64,000 nucleotides of DNA from positions 4,357,138-4,421,137 of the forward strand of contig JACBWW010000016.1 in assembly GCA_020086605.1 (NCBI GenBank), given 5' to 3'. Position numbers and translations under genes: made by a program. The notes below the pieces were generated by a model. That model had not been told where the DNA came from, did not search any database, and was given only the letters and a program-made list of their open reading frames with translations. Source of the stretch: Lanius collurio (lineage: Eukaryota > Chordata > Aves > Passeriformes > Laniidae). Shown here piece by piece: positions 13,120 through 26,400 of the stretch. Position 1 is the first letter of the stretch; every line of letters starts with the position of its first letter.

Positions 13120-13340
13120 GGACATGAAAAAAGCCCCATCACCCCTCAGGGAATTAAAGCACAGTGCTTTAATTACACAATGCCCATTAATGCTAATAAA
13201 TTTCATGCTAAAGACTTATGTACCAGTGCCAAGTGAAACATAAGTCTCCTTTTTCAAGCCCTGTGCCACTCACTGCCTGGACATGTGGCCATTAACATGA
13301 GCTCAGTTGCAACGACAGACATTAGACACAGATGCAAGAT
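13120..13340. promoter_or_regulatory. Candidate regulatory block with a perfect palindrome
   Basis: The block carries a perfect 23-bp palindrome (13152-13174), further TAAT/ATTA cores near 13186-13200, an ACATGTGG E-box-like site near 13283 and a CpG near 13313. The flanking DNA is plainer. Homeodomain-type binding is suggested by the repeated ATTA cores. Target gene and activity are unknown. Confidence 0.35.
13152..13174. repeat. Perfect 23-bp palindrome, 11-1-11
   Basis: AATTAAAGCAC at 13152-13162 is followed by a single A and then by its exact reverse complement GTGCTTTAATT at 13164-13174. The outer ends provide AATTA/TAATT cores and the centre reads GCACAGTGC. This could be a dimeric protein site or a minimal cruciform. 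The symmetry is directly visible; the function is inferred. Confidence 0.85.
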
Positions 13341-15419
13341 TTCATTTTGACTTTCAACAGCTTCTACAAGTTGAAATAATGCTAACATTTGATTTTTGAG
13401 TAATCTTCAAAAGTATTCAGATAGAAATAGTGTTAGGTGAGTGATGGAACATATGTGAAATCAAGAGATAATGTTTCTCACTGCTGTATTCTTTCTACAA
13501 TCTGATATAACTTGAGTTTTCTCTGGAAAGATTATTTGTAATGATACACTGAAGAATGCGTTTACCAGATAAAGCATGTTTGTAACTATTCATAAATCTT
13601 GTTTCTTATTTCATTCTCTGCTCTGTTTCTCTTACCTAACTGCAGCCCATATTTTTTTTAAATATAGTTCTGCTATTAGCAATTCTAGAATTTGACCTCA
13701 GAATTAAATCTCCTTTTCTCTTGGAATATTCCTGGAAATCAGGCAATCATATTACTCTTGATCTAAGTGTACAAGTGCAGCAGTTCTGCTTTCAGGGTAG
13801 AGGAAGGGTTTGGGACTCAGTCTTTGAGAATTTGAAGTGAGGGGAATGTATCAGTAAACACATCAGACTGGGAGATGCAGGCTTTTCATCTCTGCAGTCA
13901 GAAAACATCTAGGACCCCTTTGTACTAACAAAATGAAAATAAAATGGTGGTTTGGTCTGGTTGAGAATGGAGGCCAAATGGACACAGCTATACATGAGGA
14001 AGATGGTATTTAGAAGGGACTGAGTGATGCTTGAATGGTAAAACGCATAAAAAGCCCCCAAACCATTTAGATACTGACTGGCTATGAAGTGTTAGAATAT
14101 GCCTAGACTTAGCGAGTGGGAGGATAGTAGGAGCAGCCAAAGGAATGTGAGGAAATTTAATGAAAAATAAATGTGGATTTGTAATTAAATGTGTAATGTT
14201 CAAGGTTTTTTCTGATGTTCCTGGTACTTCACCTCAGGTATAACATGGAGACCGGGGCTGGGTTTGGGTTTTTCAGTTGATTTGTTTTGGTTTTTTTTTT
14301 AATAAATTACTCTGGACCATCCTGCCCCCTGTGTAACAATCAGTGTTGATGTCCTGAAGGGGATTTATTAGTTAGTTAAAGGACTCTACCAGCCCTTTCT
14401 TTGCTAAGTCTGTTGTCAGAGCAGTCTTTGGGAACAGACAGAAGGGAAGACAGGGCTGTGAGGCAGCACCTGGGTTTGGAGTAAGAACTGTGCCACATCC
14501 TTGTGGGCTGAAGGAAGGGGAGCACGAGGGTGAGCCCAGCACAGAGCTGGCCTCTCTGCCTGGGGTGTTTCCTGCAAGCCAGAGGGCCCTTGGGGGTCTT
14601 CTTAGAGTGCTCTCAGCAGTCGTATTTTATCCTCAATCACAAACCTGCCAATGCAGGGCATTAATCACATTTTTAGAATATTTATTATGTAAAGATTTCT
14701 ATATTCTGTTTATACTGCATTAGTGTTCTGCTGAAAGGCTGGAAGACTGGCTGAATTTGAGTGCCTCTGCAGAAGCAGCCTCCCATAAGACAAAGAAAAG
14801 GTATATTACAAGCAGAGAGTTTTTAAGAATGCTACATGTTGATGAGCATTAATTATCAGAGCTGAGAGCATTTTGAAAACCTTTCTGATGACGAAAACTC
14901 CATTTTACACCTCTACTTCCTAAATTGCCAGTCTGGTGGGAGCTTATGCTATTTTTAATGGTAGCTTCTTTTGCCACTGAGTTCTAAAGGACTGGAATCA
15001 CACTTAAAACAGAAGTTTCTAATTTTATATGTTGTTCTGAATACCCTTTTTATTTTTAAATCAGTAAGAATCTTGAATTGTCCCAAACCTTCCCACTATC
15101 AACTGGACTTTCCCCCAACTTTCTGACTAGTTTCAAAGAGAAATCATATTGCTTTTTCTCCCTCTCTGCTTGCCTGTGCTCACCTTGCTGCTGCCCTCCC
15201 TGCTCAGAGGCAGACCTGCTCCAGCTCAGTGAGGAGTGCCAGTCACGACAGTTTAACAAGCCAAAAGCAGTAAAGTTGTTATGAAAAGCTTGAAAGCTTG
15301 GATGTGCCTAGGTGCCAGGCTTTTAAATTCATTGCAGCTTTATTAATGACACCCTGGGGGAAGCATCTTTTAGTAGTAAACATAGTCAAATAGATTTGAG
15401 CTAAAAAGCTGGATTTACT
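13341..15419. other. Non-coding DNA, no gene seen
   Basis: No recognisable gene. A modestly G+C-richer patch lies at 14440-14600, with a short open frame on the plus strand (14490-14723) that resembles nothing known. A pyrimidine-rich stretch lies at 15156-15203. Confidence 0.6.
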
Positions 15420-16530
15420 TTGTTTTGGTTGCGTGTGTACTACGACATTATCGGGAAATGATTTAGAGCAACAGCCTTGACCTCTTAGCTTTGACCATGT
15501 TAAACTGAAGGTCCTCCACGACTGAAAATTTTTCTGACTTTATGGGAGCTTCCCCCCTTGTGCCCCCTGTAGCACTTTGCAGTTTCAGGAGTGCCGTGTG
15601 TTAAATAGCATTTGTTGAACTTACTCAATAAGCAAATACGATTTCACTTTTTGTGGAAGCATTCGTTCCTGCTTTGCTTTTGAGATTACACGTGCCAGTG
15701 TGCTATTCTTCTCCCTGGTAGTTTCTACATGAAATCTATTTTCTCTGAAAAAATTGAATCTTTGTGTCTTTGTCTCCTCACTAGCTTTCAGACATGTTTT
15801 GGCAGGGGTTCTGACTGTCGAGGCACTGGAGAGGAGGGGCCTTGAATTCATTTGTCAGCTTTTCTTGCATCTGTAATTTTTGCCCACTCAGCAGTACTGG
15901 TGGGGCTTAAAAAAGGGGGAGAGCTTGCAGTTATTGAAAGTCAAACTCTTGAAATAATTGCTGGACTGTAACAGTTTGGGAAAGAGGTGTGTGTGAGAAA
16001 AACAACAAATGCTTTGGCTGAAACCAGCTTTAGCTTTAAGGTTTTAGCCACTGTCCGTTTCATGTAACCGCACGCCTTTTCCCCATGTGTCTTTACAGGC
16101 AGCAGTACTGTGTTTTTATAGATTCGCTCATTATGTGTTGATAAACTGGCTTTTCTTAATGATGATGAAAATAATTTCACTGGTGTGCAAGACCTGGTTG
16201 TTTCCAACCAACAGTTTAATTTAAAATATTTAAGTTTTCTCTTAACTTTTGTCCTAATCCTCTATTGCAGTCTTTCTTTGCAAGCTGGGCGCTTTCATCT
16301 CCTCATGTAACGTAACCAAACAGAAATTAGTTAAATTTTTATTATTAGAAGACAGATCCCTTCATACTAAGGGAAGCATTTTTCCTCTTCAGCTTTTTAT
16401 GGAATATTAACGTTGATCTCTCCTCCTCATTTCAGTAGGCTATTTAAGCTCAGGGCTCATACTGTGAGCTGTTAATTAATCAGTGTGACAGATGAAGAAA
16501 GTATCCAACTATGAAAGGAAACCTTACTTC
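15420..16530. promoter_or_regulatory. Candidate regulatory region (cluster)
   Basis: CpGs and balanced base composition recur here (for example near 15432, 15443, 15452, 15640, 16070 and 16310), with few homopolymers. Toward the right end a dense motif group lies at 16447-16494: AGCTCA and TGAGCT as a 6-bp inverted pair, the palindrome TTAATTAA, and TGACAG, a MEIS/PREP (TALE homeodomain) core. The adjacency of a paired-type homeodomain palindrome and a TALE core is a common enhancer arrangement. No conservation data were available. Confidence 0.35.
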
Positions 16531-19500
16531 AGTGACTAACAATAAGGATGTGAGCCCGAGTGATTTAAGGGATTTTTTTTTTGTGTGAATGTGTGTGATA
16601 AGGAGTCTTAAGCTGTTTGAGGTAACGATGGGGTTTTTTTTGCTCAGATTGTGTCTCTGCACAAACATTAAAGGGGCTCATCAATATTTTGTCTTGAAAA
16701 GTCTAGACAGGAGTTAAAAGAGCCTCTCCTACAGTTTGAAGAGATCCTGTTTCCCATAATTAATAACAGGAAGCAAGTAAATAAGGCTTTACTGACAAAT
16801 GAAACTGCAACAGTAACATGTACCCAGAAACATTAGCTCCTAGCTGAGAAATGTAGCTGAGGTCTGTTGGTTTTAGTATACAGGAAAAGATTGCTGTGGA
16901 GGCACATTAGGGCTTTGCTCATGTCTAATTCAGTTATGTGATAGCAGACTAAAAGTCAGAAAGTAATGATAATGCATTTTAATTATTAAGAGTGATTTGT
17001 GACCTTTGTTTACATCTGTGTTACAGTCCAAGAACACTTCCCCTGTCATTATTTGAAATTCTTTGAACTCAAAAGGAGATTTTCATGTTTATTTAAAAGC
17101 TACCAGAAGGCATTTCAGACATTTCCTGGAACAAACTGTATATATGTATTTTAGGAAGATAAGAAATGAAAGGAAACTTGAGGAAAAGCTTTCAATTTTC
17201 TTCCTTTTTGAAGATTGCATTTTCCCTTCAAAGATACCTTTTCAGAAAATAGTTGGAAACCCTTCTCTCTCCCTCTCCAATTCCTCTTGTTAAAATCAGT
17301 TAAACAAAAAAAAAAGGGGGGGGGGGTAGACCCTCATCTCTTCTGTATCTCTGTAAAACCAGAGCAGTGCTATTTACCTCACTGAGCTGTTAAGTTCATT
17401 TCAGTAACTCCACACTGCACAGGCAAAAATTCAGTCTTGACCTTGCCTGCCATACTTCTGATTTCTTTGGTTTTTTGGGTTACACTGGAGGGGGAGGTTG
17501 GAGGGGCAGGGAAAGGAGGAGGTTTCTGTCTGTGTGGTTGGGGGCTTGGTTGTTTTCCTAGGGAGCAGCAATGGCTGAATGCAATATTCAGAGGCACTGG
17601 GAAGTCCATTTAATGCTGTGTTTGTGCTGGACCTTAAGTCTGGGCTTATTGAATTATGGGTTTGTCTGGCATGCTGACTATATGATACAACTGTGTAATA
17701 CAGACTGTTTGTCATCTTGGTGCTGTCCTTGAAAAGAGAAGAAAAGTGGATTTGTTTCACTGATTCTTAGATACACTGGACAGTAAATTCCTGCTTTAGA
17801 TATTTCATTTACAGTTAACTACTAAATTTTTTTTCTGCTGTAGGTGAGCTGTTGGTCTTTCTGCTAAAAATGACAAGATAGGACAAAATAAGCTTGTTTA
17901 TAGAACTAATGTTTCTTCCTTTTCTGTATATTTTAGAAGATTAACAGCCGTTGCTCCACAGAAGCATGGTGATGAATACTAAATAGTCCACCATAAGGCA
18001 TTTTGGAAGGAATTCAGTAAATTCAAAGATACCCACACATTGTATTCCATAACTTTTTCCACTGACTGTAGCTTATACTGTGAAAGCAACAGACTATATC
18101 CCAAAAGAGGACCACGCTATTTCCAATACCTTGTCAGGTTAAAATGTTTCCTGGCAGATATTCTTTTATTGTTGACTGATTGAGATATTTGAGCATGTGC
18201 ATCTAACCTTAAACATGGGCTTCTCCCATTCCCCTCAATGAGTTTATATATTTTCACAGTTCATAATTGGTCTTCTGTTATCTCCCAAATGCCTTTCCCT
18301 CCCCTGCTAAGTACTGAGTTCTGTCACCTTGAGTCATGCATGCCAATATCTCGCTAGACTTACAGCTTTTAAATGAGACAACCTGTGGAATGTGGTGCTA
18401 CTTGACACAAGTGCTTGGCTTCTTACTGAAAATAAATAGCTCAGATGTCACTTCAAATGCCTATTGTAACAGAGAAAAGTCAGAGACCAGTGTTGAAGGT
18501 GCACTTTCTGAGTACCTATAAGGTATTATATCAAGTTTTTTACCTAACTCAGAACTGTAATAACTCATGAGTTCCCAATGGAATTTATTAAGGAAACATA
18601 AACCTTTTCTTTCACACATAAATTTTTTTCACCAGCAAAGCTGTGAATAAAATTGCATTACTTTGTCATTTATTTTGGACCTTTGAAAATCATGTGTCGA
18701 GATTTTGCAGAGTATAGGGTTAGAATTTTTTTCTCATTATAAAGGAAACAACATACAAGTCGCTTTAACACCAAACTTGAATATCTTCAGTTTTACACCC
18801 CAGAAAGCATTCTTATATTGAGCCTGATTTTTGTACTCAGTTTTTGATGTGGGTTTGCATTATTAAAAAAGGTGGAAATTTCCATGTTTAGGGTGCTTCC
18901 TTTAGAAAGAAAGGTGATCCATCAGTGGACAGTTTGGATTCTCTGAATTGTCAGATTATATATTAGCAGTGCTGTGTGCACTGGTACATGTAGGTTGTTT
19001 AAATGCATATTTCGGAGAGATTAATGACTATAGTAAATAGTAGACTAATGTAAAGTAAGGTTCCTGATACAGTCTCAGTTTAATCTAAAAGGTGCTGACA
19101 TAAAAAGCTACAGCCCTGACAGGACTGGGTATTGGTGGCAAAATGTTGCTCTCTTTAATCTTATAGTACATAATTTCCAAGTGAAACTCTTGATAACTAG
19201 CAGTTTCCAGGATATTATCTAGATTTCCTGTTTATTTTATGTGGCATTGTAAGTATCATCATGTGCCTTTTTCCAAAAGAATGAAGACTCTTTGTAATAG
19301 TGTATTATCTAAACCCTACTCTGTTAAAGTTCAAGGTTCAAAGTGAGTGTAGATACCCTGATAATACCTCACCTTTTAATATACTATTTCTTTTTGTTCT
19401 CTAAGATTTTTAATTACTTTTAGCATACTTTTCTTTGTGTATGTGCTTGTGATTGGACCTGCTTCATCCCTTCTTACCCATTTTTAACTATTGTCTAACT

Positions 19501-22500
19501 TAAGGATAAAGATTTATTTCCGATGCAACAGAAGGCTTCTTATAAGAAACCTAACTAGAAGAAAATAAAGGAAAATTAATTTTCGTTCAACTTCAAATAT
19601 TAAAGTTTCTAATTACATTCTAAACTATTGTTTAAGTATGCTAAGAATCTATTTTTATGATTCTTCACATTTAGTGTAGGAAGTCTTTTGAAAATCCCTT
19701 TAATTCACACAAGTTGGGAAGCTCTGCTTATTTATTTTAAGCAATAGACTTACTTTGGCATATGATTAAAAAAAAGGATATTCCTAGTCATCCTTCTTTT
19801 AAATTAAATAATGATTGTATGGGTGAAAATACTGTAAATTACTGTGAAGGTGTTAAAGTAGAGGCAAGCAGGTGGATTAAGACTTAAAGAATTTGTCCCA
19901 AAGTTCCTTTTAGCATGACTGCTATTGGTTGCCTCTTGGAATGTTTGCCCTACTGTGTGAAAAAGCTCCCCAGGCAGTCAGGGAGTAGAACAGAATTGGA
20001 ACAGAAAAACTGTTCTGAACTGCCATCAGGCAGTAAAATCCAGGGATAGCCAATAGGAGATGCAAGTTTAGGCATTAAATTTTCAAAGGTGTTGCCTTTA
20101 GATATTCAATTTAAAAAGAGGTTTAGACTTTCTTTTTCTCCTTTGTAAAATAGGCTACAGAAGATACCCACTAACATTAGAAAACATCTTTGAAGGGGAC
20201 AGACATTTATCATTGCCTTTATTTCAGCAGAAAGAGCTGAGTGGTTCTGTGGAGTGGAGAGGGAGCCTGGCTCTCCCAAGTCTTTCTGTTATGCATCCTA
20301 CAAGGGGCTCAGAAGGAGGGGCAAAGCCCTCAGAGTCCTCATTGTGCTCTGTAATCAGAGGAAGAAATAGTAGAGTTTCATCTTTTTTCAGTAGCAGTAG
20401 AGTAAGGGAATACCTGCTGCTATTATTTCTTGATGTCCTAGTTTAAGTTCAGATCACCAAATCAATGTGCCTTATGTTCTCACTCCTTTAAACACAGCTA
20501 CTTGTATTTTTTTGAAAAGCCAGGAGATAGGAATGTGAGAGGATGAAACAGGATTTTTGTTTTCTTAAATGTTCTCATAAAGGTTATTGTAACTACCTTT
20601 GGCTTCACCTTTCCAGAAGTTTTATTTCTCCCAGGTGACCTAAATATAATGTGACCAGTTAAATGGATTTTTGGGTTTTTTTGTAATAAAGCATATAGGG
20701 ATATAGAATAAAAGTCAATGATACTTTCCTCCTCCACTGCTTTTCCCCTGAAAGGAGATAATTTTCCATTCTCACAAAAAACAAGTACTAAACTCTTTCG
20801 TATGTATCAAATGTTTTTTCTTTTTCACTTTCTTACAGTTCTCATTTTTTACTAGACTGTATTACTGACATAGGGGTGGTAGTAGCCTTCATTTATGGTA
20901 TGGGAAGGGAGTTTTGTTAAACAACTTTTACACTTTTTTAGACAGGCTTTGTACAGTACTTTTTCTTTGAAGTCATTATGGGAAGTGGGACAGATATGGC
21001 AAATATGTTTTGTAAGTTCATAATATATCAAATAATATTTTGGTGTATGCAGTGAGTCTTGGATTTTTTAATTAGCATGGCATAAAATACCTCATTTTAC
21101 GATTTAAATTAATATATATAGGCATTACCATTTAAATGCTTCTTGCCTTCAAGTTAGGGCAGGTTGTACTTGTCAAAATTTCTTCTCCATCTGGTTTCAC
21201 TTTTAGAGTTTCGATCTGCTTTTCCCCTGTGGTAAGGTCATAGTTGGGACACTCTGGGGGTGTCTATTGTGGTTCTGGCTGGTTGGAAGAATTTGGCCTT
21301 TCCTCCACCCCCACTTGCACCAAAAAAGGCAGTAGAGCAGTGCTTGGCTTGGGTGGTGTTGCTGCTGAGCAGGTACTACTGGCTGGCTAGTGGTATTGGT
21401 TCATTGAAGAGGTTTCAACAGTACTTTTTAATTCTTTTCAACTAGGAGAAAAACTTTAAAAAAACTCTCTATTCAGTGGAAATATTTTGCCTCATGGTGC
21501 TGAGTTCTGACATTGTAGGAGAGTTCTTTGGCACTCTGCATTTTGAGATCTTCTAGACAAAAGTTCTCTCAGCCAAGACAAGGAGCGCTTGGTGAACTGA
21601 GACCTCCTTATTGTTCCTTTTGTTACTCTTTTTGATTGACTGTTAAAACCATTTTTCCTCTTAATCACTAAAAGATGCAGAATTACATATTCATTTCTTA
21701 AGGAATGGTTAACTGATCTTTCTGCCTTAAAACATGTAGAGAACCTTCTGTAAAAATTACTGTAAAGAAAAAAATCAACAGCCTAAAGTAACAGAATGGT
21801 TTGAAACATACAGAGTACTGTGCATTATGTTTTACTGATGTCTGTCATACTTTTTTGGAGAAGTTTTTGTGGGGGTTGTGTTTGTTTAGTTTTTGTTTAT
21901 TTTAATCTGGAGATTAAAAGTCTAACCTTGATGAGACTCCCATTAAAAGAAGAAATTTTGGTCAATCTACTCCTACTAATCCCAAGCATGCTGCCATGTA
22001 CTTGTCTTCCACTTGATAAAGGAAGATATATATTAACTATTTTTCTCTCATTTACTCATTTAAACATTTCTAATTGAATGGGATTTCGTCTTTGTAAAGA
22101 AATAACTGTCTTTTGTTGCACAGTATATTTTTTATAATATAACAAACTAGCATTTTAACTTGGGAGGCAACTTCCTGGTGCTAAAAACCAACAAAAGCAA
22201 GTCCAGCACTTGAGTCATAGTGAGAAATTTCTCTTAAGGGATTTGCCCTGAATTTGATGGTAGCTCAAAATACTTCAAGGTTTTGAACTTGTATGTTTTA
22301 TTCATTCCACAACTCAAACAGATAAATCTTTGCAATCCCTCTGAAACATTTGCCCCTCCTCTTTTTTTTAAAAAAAAAATTTAAGTGTATACCTTGCCCT
22401 CTTAATAGCTTTAAAATGGAAGATGAAGGCTGTAGTAACAGGCTCTTATGCTGAATTCCTGTGAAACATTGGACTTTTCTCCATGAGGAGTCCCTTACAA

Positions 22501-23199
22501 TCAATATCTGACATCCAAGTGGCACATTTGTATGTATGGCTTGGAAAATGGCAGCCTGCAAGAATTTTGATAAAGCCTGAAGATGTTTCTCAGGAAAAGC
22601 AACATCTCTTTAACATTCTTCTCTACAGTACCATGATGAAGGTTTCAAAAGCCCAGCAAAGGAGTGCCAGCTACCTTTGTCAGCTGCACATCTACTTAGC
22701 TTTGGTCATAAGCAGAGCTGAGACGATCTTTGTCTTGTCTGACTTGTTATAGGTATCACCTATTTTGTGATGGTGGGATCTTCTTACAGCAGAATTATTT
22801 TAAAAGCAAAATTATTTTAAAATGACATTTCCCAAATCTCGTTTATTTTCCTCTTCCCCCCAAAGGACTGCACTAATCAAAGTCCAAGAGTCATCCTTCT
22901 CCTCCCCTGAATAAGTTTGCATAACTCATTAACAATTGCAATTCTCTATTAAAACACCTAAAAAGTAAATTTGGATCTGGGATTGTGATAAATCTACTTT
23001 ATCTGGAGGACTGGTTTTAGGGCATTTTTATGTTTCATTAAATGGTTTTACTGTATATTTTACTGAAAAAGTTGGCATAAGCAGTTGCTCTTGTCCAAAA
23101 TGGACTAAAAAACTTTTTACTAGAAATTATTTAGGTTGGCACTGTTGCACATGATGTAGCTTGCAAATTTCCCCACAGATTCAGTATTTAGTTCTGCCT
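16531..23199. other. Non-coding DNA, no gene seen
   Basis: About 6.7 kb with no recognisable gene or interspersed repeat. Notable only are the A10G11 purine tract at 17306-17326, T tracts near 16571 and 22364, and GAACAG/CTGTTC flanking five A residues near 19998-20014. Short frames on both strands look like chance openings. Confidence 0.6.
17306..17326 (+). repeat. A10-G11 purine tract
   Basis: Ten A residues (17306-17315) run directly into eleven G residues (17316-17326). This is a simple low-complexity tract, prone to polymerase slippage and to unusual DNA structure, and its exact length may be uncertain in the assembly. Confidence 0.9.
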
Positions 23200-23400
23200 T
23201 GAGTTGCTAATTATGCCAAGCAACGTTGAGGTACTTCTGCCCCACTACATTAAGCACTAAACTTAGTGGGAGGCCACGTTTGTTGTGCTTGTATGAGAGT
23301 GAGATAAAGTAGCATTACCCACTTGATGTGACCGCTGAATGCTAGATTGCTAATTTATATGAAGTCCTTCACATAAAGAAATGAATCACTGTATACCATT
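23200..23400. promoter_or_regulatory. Candidate regulatory block with nested inverted repeats
   Basis: CCCACTA (23241-23247) pairs with TAGTGGG (23264-23270). Inside it CACTAA (23255-23260) pairs with TTAGTG (23263-23268), so the two hairpins compete for the same right arm. CpGs at about 23224, 23278 and 23333 and ATTA-type cores surround them. Regulatory function is inferred from composition only. Confidence 0.25.
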
Positions 23401-26400
23401 CATTGCTATTTTTTTTTAACTGGCAAACTGATAAATATTTCATGACCACAGGTAAGCAGAAAACTCAATTTTTCCAGCCCACAAAACTTTGAGTTCAGAA
23501 CTAGTCCTGTTCTACTCTAAATTTCAGTGAAATTTAGGAAGAATGAAGAGATCTGTCTAAAATAGTCGATTTACTGCTAAATGTGAAACAGTTATTTTAG
23601 AGTCAGTGTGTCTGGTTTTTGACTATAAATTCCCTTTTAATCCCTGGAAATGTTTTCTGAAGGAGTTTTCTTTAAAAATGGTACAACTCCACATGAAGTT
23701 TAACTTTATGAATCACCATCCTCCAGCTTGACAGAAAAGCCGATATTCAAAGACTGCAGTACTTGTGAATTAGGAGTCAAACATGAAGTGAAATCTTCTT
23801 ACGTTTTTGGTGAGAAGTGGCACTTGATCCTTGAGGCAAAGAAATTCACTTCAACCTACATGACACATCTCATCACATTACGAGCAAGTGCACTGGCAGG
23901 GCTATAAGATGAAATGCCATTTTCTGTTAAGTTAAAAGTAGGACATGTTTTTTCCATTTCTGAGAGTTCTATCACTTCATATAGTTGCTTTTGGAAATGA
24001 AAAATGGCAGTGGTCCTGTACAGAAGTGGTCTGTGAATTACAGAAAAGCAGCTTATGCTGAGTAGTGTGGCACAAGAAGATGCCCAGCGCTTCATGAGGA
24101 GAGAATGTAGCACAGTCATGTGGAGATTACAGAGCCCACAAAATTTAGTTATGCTAAATCTCTTATTCTTAAATGGAGAGGAGAATGAATAAAATATAAT
24201 TACTTTTTTTTTTTTTAAATTTTAGCAGGCTCCACAAATATAGTGACCTTATAGATGATCAATATACTTACAGAACCTGTACAGTAAGTACAGAGAAAGA
24301 GATCATATGTGGGGTTTTAGGTTTGTTAACTTCAGTATCCTGATCTAAATTACTGCTGCTAGGCTTTGACAGTGATGTACAACTCTGTGTATCATACACC
24401 ACACAGAATTACCTGGATTTCTCTGTTACTCTATAGGATTGTCCAAAAGATTGTCTGCTTTGGTTTCTAGTAGGATGAATAAAGGGAATAATCCTAACAG
24501 CTTCTCACAGCTTGGGAATCAGAGAATAAACAAAGAATCGTTTCTCATATTACATCATTCTGATGTGGAACAGGAGCCCAGATGAACCTGGGTGTCCTGC
24601 TGGCTTCACCAATATCTTGTTTTTTCCTTAAGGAAGCTTATAAAAATATTTCAATCTGATGGGTTTTGTTTAATTGTCATTCTGGTGATTATGTTGGAAT
24701 GGTGTTCTACGTAGGGATAAAAGCAACTATAAGGCCATAGAGGTGATGGAATGGTGAAGAGAGTTTTATTCTTTGTACTATAGTTTAATAAATTGTCTTA
24801 TTTTAAGATTTTTGTTGTTTTAATAGCTTTGATACAATTTTATTTTCAAGAGTGTGAATCAGTGGAAAAAGAATAACAAAGACTTAAAAACAAGAAATAT
24901 GCTGCAGGGAGGACTGTAACCCTAGCTCACAAAAGCTTTTGCTTATAATAATAAAGACTGGAGTTGTAATTAGCTTTTTTGGAGTGTTTTTCACTCCAGC
25001 TGCACTAGACAATACTCTGACTTGTAGTTAATACATACAGACATATCTACTTATTTTCCTTTGCATTGCAGCATGTGTACTTCCCTAATTGGCAGGTTGC
25101 CATTTATATGTGGAAAACAAGATTGTATTAGCAAGAGGGAGAGACTGAGATATCAAATGTCTGCAGTGCACAAATATCTGAGTTAGATTACTGCAGGGAG
25201 AAGAGATTTAAGTTTGAATTTAGTTATTTGGATCATAATGCACTTAGATCTTCTTTAAGGCTAAACATGAGCTACAAATAACCAAAGTCCAAGTTAGGGC
25301 TCAGACTGGCACTGCAAGATTTCACTTTAGGACCACCCGTTACTTTAATTTAATGTGGAATTTACATAGATATCCAGAAAGAGTGGATAGATTCAATAAA
25401 GCCACTCAAGTTTTCTCTTAATACTGAAACTTATGTCAAACTGCTGAGATACTCTTCTCCCCTTATGAAGGATGGGATTGTGATGGCATTCTACTTTATT
25501 TTGGGCAAGTTAAATATCATAGGTAGGAACAAATGATGTGGTGTTCTAGAAAATAAACGTTCCTTATTCCATACAAGAACTACAAAATCAGCATTAATAT
25601 CCCCCACATTTTTGTATGCTAGAGAACTGATGTAACAACAAGAGTTCTATCAGGTAGTGTATCACTGCCCTTTTAAAGGGATGTATTGCTAGTCTTATTG
25701 AGGATCCCTTGGCACCAATTTCATACTGTCTAGCTAGGCCAGCAGTAAAATCAATTTTATCTCCCTAGGAAAGTCTTGCTGTGCCTTCAAATTTCTCTTG
25801 CTACATTTTAAGTGAAATTGATCGTGAATAGAACCAAATTCTGGGCCTTGTCTAAGAAGTCAAATTTTCCACTAGTACAAAATACTTATATAGAACCAAC
25901 AAGTTTTAACTAACTACCTAGATTCTAGAAGATAGGATTTTAGTTCTTTTAAAACATGCCAGATCCATGCTTAAAGTCATTCATGGCTTTAGGGTATAGA
26001 AATAAAAAATATTTTTTAAATTATTTCAGGAAGACTCAGTTTAGGACTTCAGTTTCCTCAAGTTCCTTAATGGCACAAAAAGTTCCTTTTGTCAGTGTCC
26101 CTTTTCCTCTTCAGTGCATGACAAGTGCTTGTAGTAATTCAGGTGTTGCAGAAGGATTACAAACTGAGAAGTATTGTGTGTTTTGTGCCTGCCAACATAA
26201 GGAATTGAATGAATAGATTTTGAGTACTCAAAAGCAATGCCTTTCTAGACAGAGTACTTGAATTAGACAAACTGATTTTGAAGACTTTCTGACACGGGCT
26301 GTCTGCTATAGCTTGCATAAATCCGTGCTGAATGAATACTCAGCCAGAATTACTCGAAAAGGGTTGATAGAAGTAATGTCAAATGAAACAAAACAGTTCT

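Noticed and set aside
19998..20014. GAACAG...CTGTTC resembling a steroid-receptor element
   Set aside because: The half-sites GAACA and TGTTC are seven bases apart instead of three.
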